A stretch of 64,000 nucleotides of DNA from Malikia spinosa (lineage in GTDB: Bacteria; Pseudomonadota; Gammaproteobacteria; Burkholderiales; Burkholderiaceae_C): the NCBI RefSeq assembly GCF_002980625.1, contig NZ_PVLR01000003.1, positions 1 through 64,000 on the forward strand, read 5' to 3'. A program made the position numbers and the translations under genes. The notes beneath the pieces were generated by a model, which worked only from the letters and a program-made list of their open reading frames with translations, did not search any database and had not been told where the DNA came from. Position 1 is the first letter of the stretch, and each line of letters starts with the position of its first letter. Shown piece after piece: positions 36,899 through 47,885 of the stretch.

Positions 36899-38053
36899 TC
36901 AAGCCCCCTTGAGCGGCTGTGAGATGAAGTTCTCCTGCGACAGCGCGTGGATCACGCCGCGCATCAGGTAGTTGTTGTCGAAGCCCAGGGTGTACTGGCG
37001 TGCATTGGGCTGTATCGGCTGCAGCATCTTGCGCTCGACCAGCTTGCGAATCTGGTAAGTGCGCTGCGTCGCGTTGAGACCAGGCATGGCGACTCCCAGG
37101 TCGGCAGCCTTGACGATGCCGAGCCGGACTGCAGTGCTCAGAATGCTCTCTTCCTGCTCCGTGAGCAAAGCCCTGTTGCGTGCGTAGGCCAGGGCTGGCA
37201 GCAGGATTTTCTGTGTCAGGTAGTCGTAACGGGTCAGTTGATCGACCTTTTGCAGTTCCGTGAGGATGCCCTGCAGGACATAGGTGCACCAGTGCTCAAG
37301 ATCATCAGCTTGCCCGCGGTCGGCACGCGCCAGCATGGCGTAGTACTGCTCGCGGTCGCTGCAGAAAACTGCCGTGGGGTTCAGCACGCGGCCGCCAGCC
37401 TGAACGTTGAATCCGTACTTGATCAGTAGCGCATAAGTCAGCAGTCGCACCACGCGGCCATTGCCATTGCCAAACGGGTGGATCCAGCCAAAGCGGTGAT
37501 GCGCCAGCGCGACCTTGATCAAGTCGTACTTGGGGGCATCCTGGTAGTTGATGAAGCTGACCAGTTCCCGCATGTAGTCACCGACCAGCAGTGCATCTGG
37601 AGGCAGATGTTCTGCCTGTGCAATTCGTACCGGCATCAGCCGGTAGGCGCCAGGGCGGTCGTCACCCTCGCGCACCAGGTCGTTGACAGTCAAGACATGC
37701 AACTCGCGAATGAAATGTTCGGATATGTCCGCACCGGGCTTCATCGACTCCTCGATGTAGGCCATTGCAGTTTCGATGTTGGCGATTTCGCGCAGATGGT
37801 CTGCCGTCGTGGCGGCGCCTTCAAGCGAGCTTTCAACATAGTCTGCCAGGGTGGTGTGGTTGCCTTCAATGCGTGCAGAACCCAGGCTTTCCAGAATGTG
37901 GAAAACATGTTTGAGTTGGTAGAACACTGGTGCGGGGGTGGTGCCCCCCAGCTGGAGGCGTCTGAGGTGTTCAAGTTCTGTCAAAACGTCGACCAGAGCT
38001 GAGTCGAAGGCTGGTTTGACAAGGCTGAGTTCGATGTGCTTGCAGATGGGCAT
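36899..38053 (-). CDS. Fic-domain protein with N-terminal inhibitory helix
   Basis: Fic proteins transfer AMP or other nucleotide parts to target proteins. The 384-residue protein has the class II inhibitory motif S59-ARI-E63-G64-N65 before the Fic core, and the Fic motif H192-PFGNGNGR-200 with R203. The usual acidic metal-binding residue (D/E) is Asn196 here. The C-terminal part (about 285-360) looks like a winged helix. ATG 38053 is chosen because it gives the family N-terminus; 38080 is possible. It is preceded by an AT-rich leader and promoter unlike its GC-rich surroundings, which suggests lateral transfer. Targets are unknown. Confidence 0.93.
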   Translation of the reverse strand: MPICKHIELSLVKPAFDSALVDVLTELEHLRRLQLGGTTPAPVFYQLKHVFHILESLGSARIEGNHTTLADYVESSLEGAATTADHLREIANIETAMAYIEESMKPGADISEHFIRELHVLTVNDLVREGDDRPGAYRLMPVRIAQAEHLPPDALLVGDYMRELVSFINYQDAPKYDLIKVALAHHRFGWIHPFGNGNGRVVRLLTYALLIKYGFNVQAGGRVLNPTAVFCSDREQYYAMLARADRGQADDLEHWCTYVLQGILTELQKVDQLTRYDYLTQKILLPALAYARNRALLTEQEESILSTAVRLGIVKAADLGVAMPGLNATQRTYQIRKLVERKMLQPIQPNARQYTLGFDNNYLMRGVIHALSQENFISQPLKGA

Positions 38054-38102
38054 AGCAGTGACTATCTGGAGTATGCTCAAAGTTTTTCTTTGAAAAAATT
38101 TA

Positions 38103-38118
38103 ATATATATATATATAT
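38103..38118. repeat. (AT)8 dinucleotide repeat in the fic leader
   Basis: Eight uninterrupted AT units lie between the predicted fic promoter and the fic start. Such tracts can change length by replication slippage. The surrounding 38090-38165 is strongly AT-rich in an otherwise GC-rich window. Confidence 0.9.
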
Positions 38119-38135
38119 CATTGACTTATGGTATT

Positions 38136-38164
38136 TTTATAGATCAATTATCTGTATATTGCAA
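38136..38164 (-). promoter_or_regulatory. Promoter of fic
   Basis: On the minus strand TTGCAA (38164-38159) and TATAAA (38141-38136) are 17 bp apart. The predicted start near 38129 gives a leader of about 76 nt containing the AT repeat. Confidence 0.55.
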
Positions 38165-38317
38165 GAGTGGATTCTGCACTGTACCAGTGTGAACTCTTGT
38201 CTGCCCGGTGTCGCTCGTGCGGGCGACACGGAACGTGGCAGACTGGCGCTACGAGCCATCGCAAGAAGCTGCCGAGCTAGGCAGGAAAAGCATCGCCGGG
38301 GCGCGCACAATCCAGCC

Positions 38318-39811
38318 ATGGACCTAAGCCTCTGCCTGCCCGGTGCCGTCCGGATCGACACCCATATCTCGACCGTCTGGCTTGCTGGCGACTACGCCTA
38401 CAAGCTCAAGAAGCCGGTCAAGCTGCCTTTCCTGGATTTCTCGACCCTGGCCTTGCGCCGGCATTTCCTGGCCGAGGAGCTGCGTCTGAACCAACGCACC
38501 GCGCCCGAGCTCTACCTCGACCTGTTGCCGGTCACGGGCAGCGCTTCTGTCCCCGTGCTGGGGGGCGCAGGCGAGCCGATCGAATGGGTGCTGCGCATGC
38601 GGCGCTTTCCCGCCGGGGCCCTGCTGTCCGAGCTCGCCGCCTCCGGGCAGTTGCAGGCCAGTCAGATTGACGCACTGGCCGCGCATGTGGCCGACTTTCA
38701 TCGCCGCCTGCCCGCGCTGGCGCCTGCCGAGGCACCGGCCAAGGATGTCGTGGCCTGGACCTGCGAGAGCCTGGATGAGGCCGAATCCAATCCCGGGCGT
38801 CCGCCCGAGGTCGATCGGGTCCGGGTCCAGGCCTTGCGCGAGCGCTTGCTGACCCTGCTCGAAACCCAGGCTGGCTGGCGTACGCGCCGCTTGCAGGGCG
38901 GTTTCCTGCGCGAGTGCCATGGCGACCTGCATCTGGGCAATCTGGTGCTGTGGCGCGAAGCCGTGATTGCCTTCGATGCGATCGAGTTCGAGCCCGCGCT
39001 GCGCTGCATCGACCTGATCAACGACCTCGCCTTTGCCTTCATGGACCTGCTGGCCTGCGGGCAGGCCGAGCTGGCCTGGCACCTGGTCAACGGCTATGTC
39101 GAGCGCAGCGGCGATTTCGATGGCCTGACCGGCTTGCGTGCCTTTGCCGCCTACCGTGCGCTGGTGCGGGCCAAGGTGGCCTTGCTGTCGGGGCAGACCG
39201 AGGGCTTCCTGCGCTACTGGCCGCTGGCAGAAAGGCTGGCGGCCGATCCGCCACCGCCGCGCCTGCTGCTGGTCATGGGCCTGAGCGGCGCCGGCAAGTC
39301 CACGCTGGCGGCCATGCTGGCCGAGCAGTCGGGTGCGATCAGGCTGCGCTCCGATGTCGAGCGCAAGCGGCTCCATGGGCTGGCGGCGACCGATCGGCCG
39401 ACGCCGAGGCTTGACCTCTACGGCGCCGCGGCGACTCTGGCCACTTACGCGCGCCTGGTCGAGCTGGCCGATGGCTTGCTGGCCGCCGGCCACTCGGTCG
39501 TGATCGATGCCGCCTTGCTGCGCCAGTCCGAGCGTGCCGCGCTGCGGCAGCTGGCGCAGCGCCGCCAGCTGCCTTGCCTGCTGGTCGAATGCCGCACCGA
39601 TCCGGCCTTGATGGAGCGCCGGCTGCTGCAGCGCACTGCCGCCGGTACCGATGCGTCGGATGCCGGCATCGAGGTGCTGCGGCACCAGCGCGAGACGGTC
39701 GAGGCGGTCCCGGCCGACTGGGCGGCCGAACACCGCGTGCTGTGCAATGACGGCAGCCTGGAGCAGCTACGCGGGGCAGCCGCAGCCTTGCTGGCGGACT
39801 GGACGCGCTGA
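38318..39811 (+). CDS. Fusion of aminoglycoside phosphotransferase-like domain and P-loop kinase
   Basis: A 497-residue two-domain protein. Residues about 1-300 resemble the APH/COG2187 fold, with the catalytic HGDLHLGN at 201-208 and a metal-binding FDAIEF after it. Residues about 315-497 are an AAA_33-type kinase with the P-loop GLSGAGKS (321-328) and a nucleotide-kinase-like core. This fusion occurs in many proteobacteria with no proven substrate; it is not evidence of drug resistance. The ATG at 38318 is used because the family starts near LCLPGAVRIDTHISTV. It converges on mrdA. Confidence 0.88.
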   Translation: MDLSLCLPGAVRIDTHISTVWLAGDYAYKLKKPVKLPFLDFSTLALRRHFLAEELRLNQRTAPELYLDLLPVTGSASVPVLGGAGEPIEWVLRMRRFPAGALLSELAASGQLQASQIDALAAHVADFHRRLPALAPAEAPAKDVVAWTCESLDEAESNPGRPPEVDRVRVQALRERLLTLLETQAGWRTRRLQGGFLRECHGDLHLGNLVLWREAVIAFDAIEFEPALRCIDLINDLAFAFMDLLACGQAELAWHLVNGYVERSGDFDGLTGLRAFAAYRALVRAKVALLSGQTEGFLRYWPLAERLAADPPPPRLLLVMGLSGAGKSTLAAMLAEQSGAIRLRSDVERKRLHGLAATDRPTPRLDLYGAAATLATYARLVELADGLLAAGHSVVIDAALLRQSERAALRQLAQRRQLPCLLVECRTDPALMERRLLQRTAAGTDASDAGIEVLRHQRETVEAVPADWAAEHRVLCNDGSLEQLRGAAAALLADWTR

Positions 39812-39876
39812 AGGTTTCTGCTGGCGGCTGTGTGGCTGCTGCCCGCAGCAGGCTCAGAAGTCCGGTCGCAGAGGGG

Positions 39877-41832
39877 TCAGCGTAGCGCAGCCGGGGGCCA
39901 TTCGACTTCGCTGGCCGGGCGGAACGGCCCGATCGGGCTGCCTGACTGGCCGAGCCGGGTCGCGCGGATATCGTCCTCGCTCGGGTAGCGGCCTTGCAGC
40001 AGGTAGTCGAAGACGCGGCGCGCGATCGGCGCCGCGCTGGCGGCGCCGAAGCCGGCGTTCTCGACGATCACGGCCAGCGCGACCTGTGGCTTGTCCGCCG
40101 GCGCGAAGGCCGAATAGAGCGCGTGGTCGCGTTGGCGCTCGGCCATTCGCGCGGCGTTGTACTTGTCCTTCTGCCCGATCGTCACGGCCTGCGCGGTGCC
40201 GGTCTTGCCGCCGCTGCGGTAGGGCGCGCCGGCGAAGACCCGGGTGCCGGTGCCTTCGGTCGTCACGCCTTCCATCGCGCTGAGCACGGTGGCGACATGT
40301 GCGGGCTTGTAGCCGAGCGATTCGCCGGGTCCGACCTCGGCCGGGGTCTCGGCCCGGGTCACGACATCCTGCGTGGCCAGCAGCACATGCGGCTTGTGCT
40401 TGACGCCGCCGTTGGCCAGCGTCGCGGTCGCGTGCGCGAGCTGCAGCATCGTGAAGCTGTTGTAGCCCTGGCCGATGCCGAGCGAGATCGTCTCGCCCGC
40501 ATACCATTTGCGCTGCTCGGGGCGTTTGTAGGTGTTGCGCTTCCACTCCTGGTTCGGCAGCACGCCACGGACCTCGCCGCGCAGGTCGATGCCGGTGATC
40601 TGGCCAAAGCCCAGCGGTGCCATGAAGTCGTGGATCGCATCGACGCCGAGGTCGTTGGCGAGGATGTAGTAGTAGACGTTGCTCGACACCACGATGCTGC
40701 GGCGCATGTTGACCGCCCCGAGCCCGCCGTCGCCATGGCTGCGGAAGCGGTGGCCGCCGAACTCCCAGTAGCCCGGGTCGTTGATCACGGTTTCGGCCTT
40801 GCGCTTGCCCAGCTCGAGTGCGGCCAGCGCCATGAAGGGCTTGTAGGTCGATCCGGGCGGGTAGGTGCCGCGCAGCGCGCGGTTCAGCAGCGGCTTGTCG
40901 ATCGACTCGTTGAGTGCCTTCCAGTTCTCGACATCGATGCCCTCGACGAACAGGTTCGGGTCGAAGGTCGGCTTGCTGACGAAGGCCAGCAGTTCGCCAT
41001 TGCGCGGGTCGATCGCGACCAGCGCGCCGCGACGGTCGCCAAACAGGTCCTCGACCATCTTCTGCAGCTTGATGTCGATCGTGAGCTTGACGGTGTTGCC
41101 TGGCGTCGCGGGCGAGTCGGCCAGCTTGCGCACCGCGTGGCCGCCGGCCGAGGTCTCGACCCGCTCGAAACCGGTGATGCCGTGCAGCACCTGCTCGTAG
41201 CTCTGCTCGACCCCGAGCTTGCCGATGTACTCGGTGCCGCGGTAGTTGGCGATTTCCTCGTCGCTCCAGTCCTCCATCTGCGCCTTCTCGCGCGCGTTGA
41301 TGCGGCCGATATAGCCGATCACATGGCTGGCGGTCTCGCCCAGCGGATAGTGGCGGAACAGCCGGGCCTGGATCTCGACGCCCGGGAAGCGGTAGCGCTG
41401 GGCCGCGAAGCGGGCGATCTCCTCGTCGCTCAGGCGCGTGCGGATCGGGATCGAGTCGAAGCGGCGCGACTCCTCCGACAGGCGCTTGAAGCGGCGCAGG
41501 TCGCGCGGGGTGATCTCGATCAGCTCCTTCAGGCCTTCGATCACCTCGTCGAGCTTGCCGACCTTGGAGGGCGTGATCTCGAGCGTGTAGGCCGAGTAGT
41601 TGTTGGCCAGCACCACGCCGTTGCGGTCCGTGATCAGGCCGCGGTGCGGTACCACCGGCAGCACCGCGATCCGGTTCGACTCGGCCTGCTCGAGCAGGTC
41701 CTCGTGCCGGATCACCTGCAGGTAGAACATGCGTGCCAGCACCAGGCTGAAGCAGAACGCGGCGAACAGGCCCGCGACCCAGACCCGGGAACGGAACTGG
41801 GCCAGTTGCTGCTCGAGGTTGCGCAACTCCAT
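39877..41832 (-). CDS. mrdA: Penicillin-binding protein 2 (elongasome transpeptidase)
   Basis: PBP2 cross-links peptidoglycan during side-wall growth with MreBCD and RodA. The 651-residue protein has one N-terminal membrane anchor (about 17-38), a dimerisation/pedestal domain, and the transpeptidase with S328-T-Y-K331, S383-S-N385 and K543-T-G-T546. It starts 6 nt after the mreD stop in the order mreB-mreC-mreD-mrdA. No rodA gene follows; the next gene is the convergent kinase fusion. Confidence 0.97.
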   Translation of the reverse strand: MELRNLEQQLAQFRSRVWVAGLFAAFCFSLVLARMFYLQVIRHEDLLEQAESNRIAVLPVVPHRGLITDRNGVVLANNYSAYTLEITPSKVGKLDEVIEGLKELIEITPRDLRRFKRLSEESRRFDSIPIRTRLSDEEIARFAAQRYRFPGVEIQARLFRHYPLGETASHVIGYIGRINAREKAQMEDWSDEEIANYRGTEYIGKLGVEQSYEQVLHGITGFERVETSAGGHAVRKLADSPATPGNTVKLTIDIKLQKMVEDLFGDRRGALVAIDPRNGELLAFVSKPTFDPNLFVEGIDVENWKALNESIDKPLLNRALRGTYPPGSTYKPFMALAALELGKRKAETVINDPGYWEFGGHRFRSHGDGGLGAVNMRRSIVVSSNVYYYILANDLGVDAIHDFMAPLGFGQITGIDLRGEVRGVLPNQEWKRNTYKRPEQRKWYAGETISLGIGQGYNSFTMLQLAHATATLANGGVKHKPHVLLATQDVVTRAETPAEVGPGESLGYKPAHVATVLSAMEGVTTEGTGTRVFAGAPYRSGGKTGTAQAVTIGQKDKYNAARMAERQRDHALYSAFAPADKPQVALAVIVENAGFGAASAAPIARRVFDYLLQGRYPSEDDIRATRLGQSGSPIGPFRPASEVEWPPAALR

Positions 41833-41838
41833 GACGGC

Positions 41839-42369
41839 TCAGAGCGGACGGCTGTCGTCGGGGTCGTGCGCGCGCCGCTGCGGCGCCAGCAGCAGCCAGT
41901 TGGCCGGCAGCCAGAGCGCGGCCTCGATCAGCGGCGCCAGCAGCGCGCTCCAGTCGGGCCAGCCCGATCCCGTCAGCAGTCTGACCAGCCATTGCAGCGC
42001 ATGCGCGGCCAGCAGCAGCGGCAGCACATGCAGGGCCTGGGTCGGCAGCGCGAACCAGAGCAGGCGCCGGTGCACTTGCAGGCCCAGGAAGGCGAGCGCC
42101 GAGAAAGCCAGCGCATGCTGGCCCAGCAGCGCGCCCTGGTGCACGTCCAGCGCGATGCCAAAGGCAAAGCAGGCTCCGATGCCGAGCCGGCGTGGTTCGT
42201 GCACGACCCAGAACAGCAGCACGACGGCGAGCAGGCTGGGCGCCCAGGCGGCGCGATCGCTCAGGCCCATGCCCAGCATCATTTCGAGCAGCAGCGCCAG
42301 CACCAGGCTCAAGCCGATGAACCAGGGCTTGACAGGCAGCAGCAGGGGCTGGCCAGCCGGCATGATCAT
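41839..42369 (-). CDS. mreD: Rod shape-determining protein MreD
   Basis: A 176-residue integral membrane protein with about five hydrophobic helices (from VKPWFIGLSLVLALLLEMML to the C-terminal IEAALWLPANWLLLAP). MreD links MreC to the peptidoglycan machinery. The ATG at 42369 overlaps the mreC stop as ATGA, and GGGAG lies upstream, so translation is coupled. Sequence identity in this family is low; the call rests on hydropathy, size and position. Confidence 0.93.
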   Translation of the reverse strand: MIMPAGQPLLLPVKPWFIGLSLVLALLLEMMLGMGLSDRAAWAPSLLAVVLLFWVVHEPRRLGIGACFAFGIALDVHQGALLGQHALAFSALAFLGLQVHRRLLWFALPTQALHVLPLLLAAHALQWLVRLLTGSGWPDWSALLAPLIEAALWLPANWLLLAPQRRAHDPDDSRPL

Positions 42370-43250
42370 CGCTTGCTCCCTTCGGGGTTGCGCAGGGGCT
42401 TGTCGTTCAAGGGCTCCAGCACCAGCAGCTGCAGCGAATGTTCCGGCCGTGCCATCGGCTGGCACAGCACGCGCGCGAAGCCGCCGTCGCCCTGGTGGGT
42501 GATGCTGTGGATATGGGCGACCGGCAGCCCGGGCGGGTAGATGCCATCGACGCCGCTGGTGGTCAGCAGGTCGCCGACCTCGAGGTCGGCACTGGCGGCG
42601 ATGAAGCGCAGTTCGAGCAGTCCCTGCCGGGGCTGGCCGTAGGCGACGCTGCGCTGTCCGGTACGGGTATTGAGCACGGGAATCGCCTGGTCGCGGTCGG
42701 TCAGCAGCGTGACCTCGGACACCAAGGGGTAGACCCGGGTGACCTGGCCCAGCACACCGTAGCCGTCCATGACCGGCGAGCCGGGCTTGATGCCCTGGGC
42801 TTCGCCGCGGTCGATCACGAGCTTGCGGGTATAGGGGTCGGCGCTGTCATACAGGGCTTCGGCGCCATGCGCCTTCACCGTCAGCCGTTCACGCATGCCG
42901 AGCAGGGCGCGCAGCTCGCGGTTTTCCTGACCCAGATGCTCGACCTGGGCCGCGCGCTGGACCTGGCGCGTCAGCTCGGTGCGCGCGGCACTGGCTTCCT
43001 GTTGTGCGGCTTGCAGGCTGCCGAGGTAGCCGCTGCCGGCCTGCAAGGCGCGGATCGGCGCCAGCGCCAGCCATTGCAGCGGCGTCAGCGCGGTGGCGAC
43101 GGCCGCGCGCAGCGGCGCGCCCAGCTGCAAGCGGGTGTCGACCACCATCAGCAGCACCGACAGCGCGCTCAGCAGCAGCAGCTTGGACAGGGGCGTCAGG
43201 CCCTGCCGGAACAGCGGCGGAGGTCTGCGGTCTACGGTCGCCTTCGGCAT
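42366..43250 (-). CDS. mreC: Rod shape-determining protein MreC
   Basis: A 294-residue protein with a short cytoplasmic N-terminus, one membrane helix (about 23-40), a coiled coil (about 75-115, AAQQEASAARTELTRQVQRA) and the two-barrel periplasmic domain with KLVIDRGEAQGIKPGSPVMD and LLTTSGVDGIYPPGLPV. It tethers PBP2 to MreB. It follows mreB after 19 nt and overlaps mreD by 4 nt. Confidence 0.96.
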   Translation of the reverse strand: MPKATVDRRPPPLFRQGLTPLSKLLLLSALSVLLMVVDTRLQLGAPLRAAVATALTPLQWLALAPIRALQAGSGYLGSLQAAQQEASAARTELTRQVQRAAQVEHLGQENRELRALLGMRERLTVKAHGAEALYDSADPYTRKLVIDRGEAQGIKPGSPVMDGYGVLGQVTRVYPLVSEVTLLTDRDQAIPVLNTRTGQRSVAYGQPRQGLLELRFIAASADLEVGDLLTTSGVDGIYPPGLPVAHIHSITHQGDGGFARVLCQPMARPEHSLQLLVLEPLNDKPLRNPEGSKR

Positions 43251-43269
43251 GGCCCGAGCCGCTCAGGGT

Positions 43270-44541
<1,272 letters not shown>

Positions 44542-44560
44542 TCACTTTCTGGACCCCGCA

Positions 44561-44860
44561 ATGTCCCTGACCCTGCCAGATATCGGGCGCATCGCCCATC
44601 TCGCGCGGCTCGAGCTCGACCAGGCGCACGCCGAGCGCATGCTGAGCCGGCTCAACGGCTTTTTCGACCTGGTCGAACAGATGCAAGCGGTCGATACCGC
44701 CGGCGTCGAGCCGCTCGCGCACCCGACTGCCGTGATCGGCCAGGTCGCGCTGCGCCTGCGCGACGACGTGGTGAGCGAATTCAACCAGCGCGAAGCCAAC
44801 CAGAAGAGCGCCCCGGCCGTGGAAAACGGCCTGTTCCTCGTGCCCAAGGTGATCGAATGA
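44561..44860 (+). CDS. gatC: Asp-tRNA(Asn)/Glu-tRNA(Gln) amidotransferase subunit C
   Basis: GatC stabilises the GatAB complex that converts mischarged Glu-tRNA(Gln) or Asp-tRNA(Asn) to the correct aminoacyl-tRNA. The 99-residue protein has the conserved [13 protein letters not shown] start and the [19 protein letters not shown] belt region. Its last codons overlap the gatA start (ATGA), so translation is coupled. First gene of gatCAB. Confidence 0.97.
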   Translation: MSLTLPDIGRIAHLARLELDQAHAERMLSRLNGFFDLVEQMQAVDTAGVEPLAHPTAVIGQVALRLRDDVVSEFNQREANQKSAPAVENGLFLVPKVIE

Positions 44861-46353
44861 GCGAGCTGTATCAACTGGATGTGAGCGCGCTGGCCGCCAA
44901 GCTGGCCGCGCGCGAGGTTTCGAGCGTCGAAGTCACGCAGGCCCTGCTGGAGCGTGCCAAGGCGAACGCCGATCTCGGCGCCTACCTGGCGCTCGACGAG
45001 GAAACCAGCCTGGCGCAGGCCCGTGCCGCCGACGAGCGGCTGGCCGCTGGCGAGCGCGCGCCGCTGCTGGGCGTGCCGATCGCTCACAAGGACATCTTCG
45101 TCACCAAGGACTTCCCGACTACCGCCGGCTCGAAGATGCTTGAGGGCTATCGCAGCCCGTTCGACGCCACCGTGGTCGCCAAGCTGGCCGCCACCGGTGC
45201 CGTCACTTTAGGCAAGCTCAACTGCGACGAGTTCGCGATGGGCTCGGGCAACGACAACTCGGCCTACGGCCCCGTGCTCAACCCCTGGGACAAGACCCGG
45301 GTGCCGGGCGGCTCCTCGGGCGGTTCGTCGGCCGCCGTGGCCGCGCGCCTGGTGCCGGCCGCGACTGGCACCGACACCGGCGGCTCGATCCGTCAGCCGG
45401 CCAGCTTCACCGGCATCACCGGCATCAAGCCAACCTATGGCCGCTGCTCGCGTTACGGCATGGTGGCCTATGCGTCGAGCCTGGACCAGGCCGGCCCGAT
45501 GGCGCGCAGCGCCAAGGACTGCGCGCTGCTGCTGTCGGCGATGGTCGGCCCCGACCTCGATCGCGACTCGACCAGCCTGGACCGCCCGGTCGAGGACTAT
45601 GCCGCCGCGCTCGGACTGCCGCTGTCGCCTGAGGCCACGGTGGCCCAGCCCTTGAAGGGCCTGCGCATCGGCCTGCCGCAGGAATTCTTCGGCGCCGGCT
45701 GCGCGCCCGATGTGCTGGCCGCAGTGCATGCCGCGCTGGCCGAATACGAAAAGCTCGGCGCGACGCTGGTCGAGATCCGGCTGCCGCGCACCGAACTCTC
45801 GATTCCGGCCTACTACATCATCGCCCCGGCCGAGGCCAGCTCCAACCTGAGCCGCTTCGACGGCGTCAAGTTCGGCCATCGCGCCAAGGACTACGCCGAC
45901 CTGAGCGACATGTACAAGAAGTCGCGCAGCGAGGGCTTCGGCGAGGAAGTGCAGCGCCGCATCCTGACCGGCGCCTATGTGCTGAGCCACGGCTACTACG
46001 ACGCCTATTACCTGAAGGCGCAGCAGATCCGGCGCCTGATCGCGCAGGACTTCCAGTCCGCCTTCGAGCAATGCGACCTGATCGCCGGTCCGGTCGCGCC
46101 CAGCGTGGCCTGGAAGATCGGCGAGAAGTCGGACGACCCGGTCGCGGCCTACCTGGCCGACATCTACACCCTGCCGGCCTCGCTGTCGGGCCTGCCGGGC
46201 ATGAGCGTGCCGGCTGGCTTTGGTTCTGATGGCATGCCGGTCGGCCTGCAGCTGATCGGCAACTATTTCCAGGAAGCGCGCCTGCTGGGCGCCGCCCACC
46301 ATTTCCAGTGCGCCACCGACTGGCACACCCGTGCTCCGAAGGACTTCGCATGA
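44857..46353 (+). CDS. gatA: Asp-tRNA(Asn)/Glu-tRNA(Gln) amidotransferase subunit A
   Basis: GatA releases ammonia from glutamine. The 498-residue amidase has the Ser-cisSer-Lys triad in the [18 protein letters not shown] and [13 protein letters not shown] segments plus [15 protein letters not shown]. It starts within the gatC stop and ends within the gatB start, both as ATGA, which is the mark of a tightly coupled operon. Length is normal. Confidence 0.98.
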   Translation: MSELYQLDVSALAAKLAAREVSSVEVTQALLERAKANADLGAYLALDEETSLAQARAADERLAAGERAPLLGVPIAHKDIFVTKDFPTTAGSKMLEGYRSPFDATVVAKLAATGAVTLGKLNCDEFAMGSGNDNSAYGPVLNPWDKTRVPGGSSGGSSAAVAARLVPAATGTDTGGSIRQPASFTGITGIKPTYGRCSRYGMVAYASSLDQAGPMARSAKDCALLLSAMVGPDLDRDSTSLDRPVEDYAAALGLPLSPEATVAQPLKGLRIGLPQEFFGAGCAPDVLAAVHAALAEYEKLGATLVEIRLPRTELSIPAYYIIAPAEASSNLSRFDGVKFGHRAKDYADLSDMYKKSRSEGFGEEVQRRILTGAYVLSHGYYDAYYLKAQQIRRLIAQDFQSAFEQCDLIAGPVAPSVAWKIGEKSDDPVAAYLADIYTLPASLSGLPGMSVPAGFGSDGMPVGLQLIGNYFQEARLLGAAHHFQCATDWHTRAPKDFA

Positions 46354-47825
46354 GCAAGAAGCAAGCCTCCCTGCTGGTGCAGGGCTACGAGGTCGTGATC
46401 GGCTTCGAGACCCACGCCCAGCTCTCGACCCACAGCAAGATCTTCAGCCGTGCCTCGGTCGCCTTCGGCGCCGAGCCCAATACCCAGGCCTGCGCGGTCG
46501 ACCTGGCGCTGCCGGGCACGCTGCCGGTCATGAACAAGGGTGCGGTCGAGCGCGCGATCCAGTTCGGCCTGGCGGTCGGCTCGCATGTGGCTGAGCGCAG
46601 CATCTTCGCGCGCAAGAACTACTTCTACCCCGACCTGCCCAAGGGCTACCAGATCAGCCAGTTCGAGATCCCGGTGGTGCAGGGCGGCGAAGTGTCGTTC
46701 TTCCTCGGCGACGAGAAGAAGAGCGTGCGCCTGGTGCGCGCCCACCTCGAAGAGGACGCTGGCAAGTCGCTGCACGAGGACTTCCACGGCCTGTCGGGCA
46801 TCGACCTGAACCGCGCCGGCACGCCGCTGCTCGAGATCGTGACCGAGCCCGACATCCGTTCCAGCGCCGAGGCCGTGGCCTATGCCAAGGAACTGCACAA
46901 GATCGTGACCTGGATCGGCATCTGCGACGGCAACATGCAGGAAGGTTCGTTCCGCTGCGACGCCAACGTGTCGGTGCGCAAGCCCGGCGCGCCGCTGGGC
47001 ACCCGCCGCGAGATCAAGAACCTGAACAGCTTCAAGTTCATGCAGCAGGCGATCGATTTCGAGGTCCGCTGGCAGATCGACCGCATCGAGGACGGTTATG
47101 AGATCGAGCAGGCCACTGTGCTGTTCGACCCCGATACCGGCGAGACCCGCGCCATGCGCACCAAGGAAGACGCGGCCGACTACCGTTATTTCCCCGACCC
47201 GGACCTGCCGCCGCTCATGATCGAGCGCGACTGGGTCGAGCGCGTGCGCGCCGAAATGCCCGAGCTGCCGCGCGTGCAGGCCGAGCGCTTCGTCGCCGAC
47301 TACGGCCTGCCTGAATACGACGCTACCACGCTGACCCAGAGCCCGGCCATGGGCGCCTACTTCGAGCAGGCGGCCAAGCTGAGCGGACAAGCCAAGCTGG
47401 TCAGCAACTGGATCATGGGCGAGATCTCGCGCCGCCTCAACGCGGGCGAGCTCGACATCGCGGCCAGTCCAGTCAGCGCAGCCCAGCTCGCCGCGCTGGT
47501 CGCGCGCATCGCCGACAACACCATCAGCAACAACGCCGGCAAGCAGCTGATGGACGCGCTGTGGGCCGGCGAGGCGATCGCTGGCGAGCCGCAGGCGCAG
47601 GTCGACGCGCTGATCGAGTCCAAGGGCTTGAAGCAGATGAACGACAGCGGCGCGCTGGAAGCCATCGTCGACGAGGTGCTGGCCGCCAACGAGAAGAACG
47701 TGGCCGAGTACCGCGCCGGCAAGGAAAAGGCGTTCAACGCGCTGGTCGGCCAGGTCATGAAGGCCAGCAAGGGCAAGGCCAATCCGGGCCAGGTCAACGA
47801 GGTCCTGAAGGCCCGTCTGGGCTGA
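46350..47825 (+). CDS. gatB: Asp-tRNA(Asn)/Glu-tRNA(Gln) amidotransferase subunit B
   Basis: GatB phosphorylates the mischarged tRNA and accepts ammonia from GatA. The 491-residue protein has [21 protein letters not shown], the [17 protein letters not shown] motif, and the C-terminal YqeY-like tRNA-binding tail ending [16 protein letters not shown]. The ATG at 46350 overlaps the gatA stop; an in-frame start at 46308 lies inside gatA and is rejected. It ends convergent with the DUF4124 gene. Confidence 0.98.
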   Translation: MSKKQASLLVQGYEVVIGFETHAQLSTHSKIFSRASVAFGAEPNTQACAVDLALPGTLPVMNKGAVERAIQFGLAVGSHVAERSIFARKNYFYPDLPKGYQISQFEIPVVQGGEVSFFLGDEKKSVRLVRAHLEEDAGKSLHEDFHGLSGIDLNRAGTPLLEIVTEPDIRSSAEAVAYAKELHKIVTWIGICDGNMQEGSFRCDANVSVRKPGAPLGTRREIKNLNSFKFMQQAIDFEVRWQIDRIEDGYEIEQATVLFDPDTGETRAMRTKEDAADYRYFPDPDLPPLMIERDWVERVRAEMPELPRVQAERFVADYGLPEYDATTLTQSPAMGAYFEQAAKLSGQAKLVSNWIMGEISRRLNAGELDIAASPVSAAQLAALVARIADNTISNNAGKQLMDALWAGEAIAGEPQAQVDALIESKGLKQMNDSGALEAIVDEVLAANEKNVAEYRAGKEKAFNALVGQVMKASKGKANPGQVNEVLKARLG

Positions 47826-47885
47826 TCCGCCACGGTTCCCGGCGGCTGCCGGGCCTGTCAGGCCGGGCGCCCGCTGGCGCTGGTG

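Noticed and set aside
38090..38165. CRISPR-like or replication-origin AT-rich repeat
   Set aside because: It is a simple AT dinucleotide tract with a promoter; no spacer-repeat pattern, DnaA boxes or iterons.
38318..39811. Aminoglycoside resistance gene
   Set aside because: The APH-like domain belongs to the COG2187-type fusion with a P-loop kinase, not to known resistance enzymes.
47826..47885. Terminator between gatB and the DUF4124 gene
   Set aside because: GC-rich inverted segments are present but the loop is too short and there is no T-run on either strand.
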